A stretch of 26,543 nucleotides of DNA, from contig JAIWWG010000178.1 in assembly GCA_025435555.1 (NCBI GenBank), positions 1-26,543 on the forward strand. The letters run 5' to 3'. This DNA comes from Chytriomyces cf. hyalinus JEL632. Taxonomy: Eukaryota; Chytridiomycota; Chytridiomycetes; Chytridiales; Chytriomycetaceae. Below the pieces are notes generated by a model. That model did not search any database, had not been told where the DNA came from, and was given only the letters and a program-made list of their open reading frames with translations. Numbering within the stretch: position 1 is the first letter of the stretch; each line of letters starts with the position of its first letter. Below are positions 19,783 to 26,543 of this stretch, piece by piece. A program made the position numbers and the translations under genes.

Positions 19783-21058
19783 CAGTGGGAAGGCTTTGGT
19801 TTATCTGTTTTGTGTTTCAAAAAAATGAATGGCAGCGCACTTAGGAAGTCTCAAACAAGCGAATATTGGTTCAGAAATGACTCTCGAATGCGCAAATCCC
19901 TTACTGCTCGGGAGCGATCGGCTCGCCGCGTTATTCAAACAAAAACAATTACCCGTACTTGTGGCGAACGTACGGCGGCTCTGGTGTGTTTTCTTGCTGC
20001 TGTCATTCTGACCACTGAATGGATCAATGAATAGGGGCGGGGAGCAGCATATACCAAGTGTTAAAGTACATGAAAGTCGGAAGAGTAGCGATCGTATATC
20101 AAAGAAGCAACGACTTGGGCTATAACAGTTAAATTGAATTCATCTCTATTTTCTCTTTCGCGCGGTATCTCAGTGCTTTTTACACAGCTTTTCTGGATAT
20201 CCGAAAGTCACTCCAGCGACAGAATATTTTGATTCTTTGCGAGTTCGGGATGGAAGACGGTTCAGACGCGTTTATGCTTGACTATATTGTGGAATCTCTC
20301 CGGCAATCATCAGCTCGGTCTGTAAATATCGAGTAACGTGTGTTCTGGTGCTAAAACTCTCACAGATACATTATTGTTACTGGTTCGAACGATTTCACCG
20401 CAGCTTTTATCCTCGGTATGGGGAGCAGAGAAATGGTCGAAAAAAATCATGTGTACATCGGTACCAACTACCCAATGCCTTCTGAGAACGCGACACTGTG
20501 TGAGAAACGATTGCCTGCTCATTTTTCTTCAAGTACAGGAACTGATGCGATTCAAATAATATGCAACTCCAGTATACGGTTCAAGATATTTTGAGCTTAT
20601 TCGAGGATTCGTTCTGGTTTCATGCGCAAATTCGGATACAAGTCGGCCGACTTTTCAGGAAGGGAGGCAAGAACTCATCAGACTCTCTGGATACAACTTC
20701 ACCGACAATGACGTGATCTACAATGCCTTGGACAGTTTCTATGACTGCGCCATGAACATGGTTTCTGGATGGAATTTGGTTTGTTTTTCGTTGCATGTAA
20801 AAATGTATCCCAGAAGTAACTTGGCTTCACAGCTGCTGCCCGACAGTTCCATTCTAGATCTTTCAACAAAGAAACTAAATCACCTCATGAACTATTCGTT
20901 ATTCAAAAACACGGGATACCATGGAATGATCACTGATCCATTTATCTTGACTGAGCAAGGGGATTTGCAAAAGTAGGGTGAAATCATTCCACTTTATCGC
21001 TCCAGCAGATATTTAATTGTTTCTTTCAGTCCTTGGAACGCCTACGCCATGACTGGGA

Positions 21059-21063
21059 ATGAG
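21059..21063 (+). repeat. Target-site duplication ATGAG, left copy
   Basis: Five bases immediately before the 5' LTR, identical to the five bases after the 3' LTR, as expected for Ty1/copia integration. Confidence 0.9.
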
Positions 21064-21253
21064 TGTTGGAATCCCCAGCGTCAGTGCCTCGCTCATGAGA
21101 TTGTTGGGCGGCACTTGGGTGGTTCATGAGATTGTTTTATTGTTGTTCATTAGCCACCGGTTTTCTCTTATTACATTTCTATCGGACTTTATTTTAAGTA
21201 TTTAACACGGTATGTTCGGACAAATAAAGATTACTCTTTCACAAAACTCAACA
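21064..21253 (+). repeat. 5' LTR of the copia element
   Basis: 190 bp, TG...CA ends. It carries an internal direct repeat (TCATGAGATTGTT twice), an A/T-rich promoter-like stretch (CTTTATTTTAAGTATTTAA) and AATAAA at 21223-21228. It differs from the 3' LTR by one T deletion and a T/C change near 21136-21145. Confidence 0.95.
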
Positions 21254-21268
21254 CGTTATCAGCACCAG
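21254..21268 (+). promoter_or_regulatory. Probable primer-binding site
   Basis: CGTTATCAGCACCAG directly follows the 5' LTR. ACGTTATCAGCAC-like sequences stand at this place in other copia elements and are thought to pair with part of an initiator tRNA-Met. The pairing tRNA was not checked. Confidence 0.5.
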
Positions 21269-21303
21269 CACTACCAACTAGCAAGCCAAAACCAAGACTT
21301 ACC

Positions 21304-24300
21304 ATGAGCAAAATCGACATTGTCATGTTTGATGGAACCAACTACCACGACTGGGAATCTGCGCTAATGTACTTCCTGAGGGGAAAAGATTTAGCAGAAA
21401 CCCTGGAAGAAAGCCCACCACAAGACCCAACCGAGCTGAAAGCATGGAAGAAGATGGACAGGCAAGCCCTTGGAAAGATTGGAGAAAGAGTCATGCTCGT
21501 ATTCCACGAGCAACTGAGAGGCGCGAAAACAGCCAGGGAGCTACTCGATGCCATCAAAGAACTTGCAGAAGCAAGCTCGATCAACCAGACGATCTGAGCA
21601 CGTCGAGCATTCACGAACACTACGTACGCAGATGGCGACAACTTCGATAAGTTCATCAGTGACATGGAACGATACCGAAGACAGCTAAAGGACGAAGAGT
21701 CAGAAGTTAAAGACAAGGAGATGATCATACAGATTATGAGTAACCTGCCAGAGTCATGGGAAACGTTCCTGCAAGGCCTGAGAACCCGATTAGACGTCAT
21801 GAGCACATATGCGAAATTCAAAGCAGAGATCCACGGAGAACACAGCTGGAGAGTTAGTGACAAAGCAAAGAAACCCTCAAACAGCAGAGGAGTAGCCATG
21901 CAGGCAAAACAGAGTGCACAGAAATTCAAAGGCGAATGCAACAATTGCGGTAAAAAGGGCCACAAGAAGACAGATTGTTGGGGCAAAGGTGGCGACAAGG
22001 AAGGCCAAGGACCAAAGCAAAAAGAAAAGCATAACGATGAGAAGAAAGCAAACCAAGTGAACAAATCAAGAAACTATGTACTCACCGCAGCAAAAATCAA
22101 ATCAGCAGACGGCGACTGGATACTGGATTCCGGTGCAAGCAACCATATGACGGGCGACAAGGAAATCATCAAGAACCTAACAGTCACAGACAACCTCGGG
22201 AAAATCACAGTAGCAAGCGGCGACCAGTTCGAAATCACGGGAGTAGGAGCTGTTGATCTAATTGGTGAGGATGGAACAATCACAATCACAGGGGTTCTCT
22301 ACGTACCTGAACTATCAGTGAACCTTCTGTCGATCTCTGCACTCAGCATGAAAGGTGCGACTGTGAACTTCAATGAAAAGGGCGCTTCAGTCTCGATAGA
22401 CGGGAAGATCATCCTCCGTGCCACTGATATCCGTGAAGGACTCTACACCTTGAAGGAAAATGCAGTTGGATTAACATCACAGTCATCAATGAACAGGGAA
22501 CTCACAATGAAGGAAGCTCACCGTCTCATGGGCCACTTGAATGCAGGAGACCTACGGAAATTATGCGAACAAGCTGACGGGATAACACTGGAGGACAATG
22601 AGCTCGGAGACTGCAGCACATGCATGGAATCAAAAGCCACTAGGAAAGTCAGAAAGGAGAAATCAGAGAAAGTTGAAACACCTGGAGAAGAATTGAATCT
22701 AGATCTTACCTTTGTGAATGGAATGCCAGTCCTCATGGTATCAGACACCGGAAGCGGATGCACATTTGCGAAGATCCTAGGAAAGAAAAGCGACGCACTT
22801 CAAGGAATTCTTGACATCATCAAATTGATCGAAACTCAGTATAACCACAAATTGAAGTCAATCGTGTCCGATGGAGGAGGCGAATTCATCAACAGCAAGT
22901 TCATAAGGTGGTGCGAAGCAAACGGAATTAAACACAATGTATCAACACCGTACACACCAGAACAAAATGGGATCGCAGAAAGAAAGAACCGTACCGTAGT
23001 AGAAATGTGCAGGACATTGTTAGCAGATGCAAAAATGGACAAAGAAAACTACTGGATATACGCACTTGAGATGGCAGTCATCATCAGGAACAGATGCCTG
23101 ACACGATCGACAACCAGCAGCATGACTCCAATCGAAGCCATGACAGGAAAGAAGCCAAACTTAAAATACATGAGGCGATTCGGGGAAAAATGTGTGGCGT
23201 ACGTCGATGGACACAAGCGCGGAAAGCTAGACAGCAAGGGAGTTCAGTGTAGGGTCCTAGGAATCAAGGAGAAAGGGTACTTACTAGAAGAAACCAGCAA
23301 CGGCAGAGTGTTCGAATCCATCCATGTCAAATTCCCCAAGCAAGATCAAGACTCCGACGCAAAGACACCACGTGAAGAGCTACCTGAGTTACTTTCAGAC
23401 TCCGAAGACGAGGAAAATGAACAAGCTGAACCGGTAAGAAAACCAACAGCAAGAAACCCTCCACCAGAACAACAAGAAGCAACCCAACCACATAGGCAAC
23501 ATACGCCGGAGCCAGTAAACCGAGACTCAGACGAGGACGCAGAACCCTGCAGCCCATCACCGATCAGAATACTAAGACAGCTATCACAAGTCCAAGCACC
23601 GAGATCAAAGACGGCCGTACCAGACCGAACGCAACGAGTAATTGAGCCAAGACACAAGATTGCTGCAAAAGACATTAATTCATCAGTCAATCAGTCAAAC
23701 ATCATTGAAAGTGGAAGACGACGAAAAGCAACGTACGCATTTTCAGCAATAACAGAAGAACCAAGATCGATTGCAGAGGCTCTGGAAAGGGACGATGCTG
23801 CGAAATGGAAGGCCGCAATCCTGGACGAGCTAAACTCATTAGTCGAAAATGGGACATGGGAAGTGATCGACCTGAGGAAGGAACCTACCGAAAATATTGC
23901 AGATACTAAGTGGGTGCATAAGCAGAAGCAGGACGCAGCAGGAGTATTTGAGAAATACAAATCTCGACTTGTGGTTCGAGGATTCACCCAGGTGGAAGGA
24001 GTGGACTACGATGAGACATTTGCACCTGTGGTAAGATCTACAACAATCAAAGTATTAATAAGTGTTTCATTAGCAAAGGAGTACCGCATCACACAAATGG
24101 ATGTCGTAACAGCTTACCTTAACTCGAAGATGGACTTCAACGTCGTAATCCGGATCCCGGATGGCTACGAACTCTTGGACCCACAAATTGATCGAAAGCG
24201 ACACGCGCTAAGGCTCTTGAAAGGGCTTTATGGAACAAAGCAAGGAGGCTACCTGTGGAACGAGGAATTTAAGGGAACATTGGTTAGCATTGGATTCAAA

Positions 24301-25407
24301 CAGTCGGTGTCAGATCCAGGATTATTCAGAATTCAAAGAAGCGGGAGCGAGTTGCTAATTACCTTATACGTGGATGATATCTTAGTCGCCACAAACAACG
24401 AAGAACTACGAAAATGGGTGGAAGGACACTTAGTCGACAAGTACAAAGTCAAGTTTATGGGGGAGATACATACCTTACTCGGATCGGTTATCAAGTACGA
24501 CTGGAAGGGCGGCAAGGCAAGCTTTCAACAAAAGAACTACATCCAATCGATTGGACAACAATACAAGCTGGAAAACACAAAGTACCGGACGCCACTGGAG
24601 ACCGGAATCAAACTACCAGATGGAACAGCAGAATCAACAATGGAACAATACAGGAGCCTGTTGGGTGCAGTAATGTACGCGTCAGTATCTACAAGACCCG
24701 ACATAACATACGCAACAGCTTACCTGGGGCGATTCGTATCAAGAGCAACAGAACCACATTGGATAGCGTTGAAACGATTGACCGGGTACTTGGTGAACAC
24801 AAAAGGACTGGAACTAACGTACAGGACCGGAAAGGAGAACTCAATCGAGGCGTGGGTCGATGCCAGTCATCTCAGCGAGGGAGCATATGGAGTGAGTGGA
24901 CATGCAGTGTTCGTCGGAGGGAACCTAGTCAGCTGGAGATCCCGGAAACAGAAGTTGGTAGCACTATCATCGATGGAAGCAGAAGTAAATGCGTTAGTAG
25001 ATGTCATCAAGGAGGTGATGTGGCTAAGAGAGTTACTTACCGATTTGGGTGTCTCGGGTATCAAAACCACCATCTATGAGGATAACCAGGCGGCCATAGC
25101 TTCGAGCAGAAACGCCATCATCAACGACCGTACAAGACACATGCTCGGGAAGACCACATTCGTAAGAGAAGCTATCAAGGAACATAACATTGAGTTAGTG
25201 TTCATACCTACCAAAGATCAGAAGGCGGATGGACTTACCAAGTCAAAGGACCAAGCGAGTTCGAGAGGTTCCGAGCCGCGATGGGGTTGGAGACTAGCGT
25301 CGCTGGGTAGGGGGAGTGTTGGAATCCCCAGCGTCAGTGCCTCGCTCATGAGATTGTTGGGCGGCACTTGGGTGGTTCATGAGATTGTTTTTATTGTCGT
25401 TCATTAG
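21304..25407 (+). CDS. Copia Gag-Pol polyprotein, one in-frame TGA
   Basis: One frame from ATG 21304 to TAG 25405-25407, broken only by TGA at 21595-21597 (codon 98), where restoring a C would give CGA; the uninterrupted part starts at the next ATG, 21664. Domains in order: Gag (FDGTNYHDWESALMYFLRG); a CCHC zinc knuckle (CNNCGKKGHKKTDC, residues 212-225); aspartic protease (WILDSGASNHMTG, Asp near 275); pre-integrase zinc region (HRLMGHLN ... CSTCM); integrase with DDE residues (LDLTF, VSDGGGEF, EQNGIAERKNR); reverse transcriptase (TKWVHKQKQDAAG, YVDD at 24367-24378); RNase H (WVDASH, LSSMEAE, YEDNQAA). The protein end runs about 30 codons into the 3' LTR. All catalytic signatures are intact, so only the TGA blocks the full product. 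Confidence 0.92.
25305..25316 (+). promoter_or_regulatory. Polypurine tract
   Basis: GGGTAGGGGGAG directly precedes the 3' LTR and is the expected primer for plus-strand DNA synthesis; one T interrupts the purines. Confidence 0.75.
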
Positions 25408-25507
25408 CCACCGGTTTTCTCTTATTACATTTCTATCGGACTTTATTTTAAGTATTTAACACGGTATGTTCGGACAAATAAAGATTACTCTTTCACAAAA
25501 CTCAACA
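25317..25507 (+). repeat. 3' LTR of the copia element
   Basis: 191 bp, nearly identical to the 5' LTR. The last about 30 codons of the Gag-Pol frame lie inside it. Confidence 0.95.
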
Positions 25508-25512
25508 ATGAG
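25508..25512 (+). repeat. Target-site duplication ATGAG, right copy
   Basis: Identical to the five bases left of the element; receptor coding sequence resumes with TAT GAA TGC. Confidence 0.9.
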
Positions 25513-26113
25513 TATGAATGCGTACCATTTGGACACACAGATGTTTACATGACTGCGTTCTCTGCAGGCCGGAATACGACGTCCGGATTTTGGAGAGGTA
25601 TTGTTGGACGCACCTCTTGTACATATTCTGACAGGGGTCGTAGAGTTTCCAGGCGATGGGGCAGAAAAGCGGATCATTGCCTTCCTTTCAGCCGCAAAGG
25701 GAGTCGGGACTGTAATCACAGTCCTTATCATATTGGGAATCATCTTTGCACTCTTCCTAAGCTTTATATTGTGGAGATCGAAAGACCATCCGGCCGTCAA
25801 GGCTCTCTCTTTGCCGGAAGCAACGATTTCCTTGATGGGGGCTGTTGTATCATACGCATCGTTGCTATTCTATCTTGGAGAATTCAACAAATTGTTTTGC
25901 AAGTTGCGGATATCGATGTTTCTTCTTGGATTTTCAATGATTATGTCGGCAATGGTCTTCAGGAGCGCTCTCATGATTTTTGATGTTTGGCAAGAAACGC
26001 GTGAGGAAACCAGCACTTTTGGCGCGTCGCATACGTGTTTTCCTCGGTCGTCGCACGCCCCGCTTTATGGAGCAATGATCTGCTGCCTGTCTATTCTCTC
26101 CAACAAAACTTGA

Positions 26114-26543
26114 AAAGTTCCAACATGAGTAGTGCGAAAAACGCTTTCATTTTGTCGAGGTCGCGAACTTCGCACTGGCAGGAAAATGCTTCAAGTAATC
26201 GATAAACTCATCAGAATCGATGCGTGCGCTGACCGCAGTCCTTTAATTTGGCATGTAATTCATGCGCAGGTAGTGCACCAACGGTTGGAAACAAGAATCG
26301 ACACCAAGCAAGACAATACAAGTCAAAAAAGTGTTGCAGTTGATCGTAACCTTTCCAATCAAAAAACGTACGTGCGCATCAACGAAGGAGGTACACCATG
26401 TAACACACGCAATGTACCGCTGGCATCTCCAGTCTTCCACGAACGCGACCGACCGACCGACCGACCGACCGACCAGCAAATCACACGCGAAAAGTAGATT
26501 TTATATTAGTACTAGCTACATACACACAGGCTAACTATGAGAT
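26114..26543. other. Stretch after the truncated receptor, no supportable gene
   Basis: No further membrane segments of the receptor appear here in any frame. The only structure seen is a GACC tandem repeat at 26447-26474. Confidence 0.4.
26447..26474 (+). repeat. Microsatellite (GACC)7
   Basis: Seven perfect tandem copies of GACC. Confidence 0.95.

Larger units (their letters stand above)
21064..25507 (+). mobile_element. Full-length Ty1/copia LTR retrotransposon
   Basis: A 4444-bp element with 190/191-bp LTRs beginning TGTTGG and ending CAACA, a 5-bp target duplication, a primer-binding-like site after the 5' LTR, a polypurine tract before the 3' LTR and a single Gag-Pol frame in Ty1/copia order (Gag, protease, integrase, reverse transcriptase, RNase H). 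It lies in the same orientation as the receptor gene it interrupts. The LTRs differ by about one indel and one substitution, which means a recent insertion. The only visible coding damage is one in-frame TGA in Gag. Confidence 0.95.
20035..26113 (+). pseudogene. Class C GPCR gene (ligand-binding ectodomain plus TM1-TM3), split by a copia element
   Basis: Exons read as 20035-20127, 20188-20317, 20366-20532, 20573-20972, 21030-21063 joined after the insertion to 25513-25521, then 25568-26113. Introns of 60, 48, 40, 57 and 46 bp all fit in phase. Exons 1-5 encode a type I periplasmic-binding-like ectodomain (VLKYMKVGRVAIVYQRSNDL; YIIVTGSNDFTAAFILGMGS; LFKNTGYHGMITDPFIL). The last exon gives GIRRPDFGEVLL and LVHILTGVVEF, then TM1 (VITVLIILGIIFALFLSFIL), TM2 (PEATISLMGAVVSYASLLFY) and TM3 (FLLGFSMIMSAMVF), as in GABA-B/glutamate-type receptors. 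TM4-7 are not found downstream and the 5' start was not found upstream of 20035. The retrotransposon at 21064-25507 splits exon 5 between Glu and Tyr codons. It is a receptor pseudogene, truncated as well as interrupted. Confidence 0.75.

Noticed and set aside
19829-20011. 60-aa plus-strand frame as the first exon of the receptor
   Set aside because: It cannot be joined in phase to the ectodomain exon and does not resemble the expected ectodomain sequence.
20772-20816. Short intron (GTTTG...CCCAG) inside the long ectodomain exon
   Set aside because: Removing it would break the frame, which is otherwise open and receptor-like throughout.
26447-26474. GACC repeat as part of a CRISPR-like or telomeric array
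   Set aside because: Four-base perfect tandem units without spacers; an ordinary microsatellite.

Overview
The window looks like nuclear DNA of a zoosporic (chytrid-type) fungus. Genes are split by very short GT-AG introns (about 40-80 bp) with recognisable CTAAC/CTGA-like branch points. The gene content also fits: a class C GPCR with a periplasmic-binding-type ectodomain, a Crinkler/RHS-type (CR) P-loop protein, BTB-BACK-TLDc proteins, family 31-like glycosyltransferases with PAN/Apple tails, and a Ty1/copia element. The species cannot be fixed from sequence alone. All gene models were built by hand from reading frame, intron phase and comparison of paralogues within the window.

Layout. 1-1.05 kb: the edge of an unrecognised minus-strand gene and a decayed Tc1/mariner-type transposase. 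1.4-4.65 kb (minus): a five-exon gene joining an N-terminal calponin-homology (CH) domain, a long Ser/Thr-rich linker, four FPPPP motifs and an AMPK-beta-type glycogen-binding module (CBM48). I know of no described protein with this order of parts, and it is the most original object here. 4.8-6.4 kb (minus) and 8.4-10.0 kb (plus): two divergent paralogous type II membrane glycosyltransferases (DDD metal-binding motif plus PAN/Apple tail), separated by 2 kb without a supportable gene. A third, broken copy lies at 16.05-16.98 kb. 10.2-13.3 kb (minus): two tandem BTB-BACK-TLDc genes, the downstream copy carrying a one-base frameshift. 13.4-14.2 kb (plus): an unrecognised coiled-coil protein sharing a 99-bp promoter region with the second BTB gene. 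14.3-15.0 kb (minus): a small F-box/LRR gene. 17.5-19.8 kb (plus): a two-exon CR-type P-loop NTPase.

20.0-26.1 kb (plus): remains of a class C GPCR gene (ligand-binding ectodomain exons, then TM1-TM3). One exon is split by a full-length Ty1/copia retrotransposon at 21064-25507. The 190/191-bp LTRs are nearly identical, there is a perfect 5-bp target duplication (ATGAG), and the Gag-Pol frame is complete except for one TGA. Removing the element restores the receptor reading frame across the site, so the insertion is recent, although the receptor also lacks TM4-7.

Overall this is an accessory, duplication-rich region: local gene families (glycosyltransferases, BTB-TLDc), effector-like genes and two transposon classes. 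There is no operon logic. Neighbours are linked by duplication, shared promoters or insertion.
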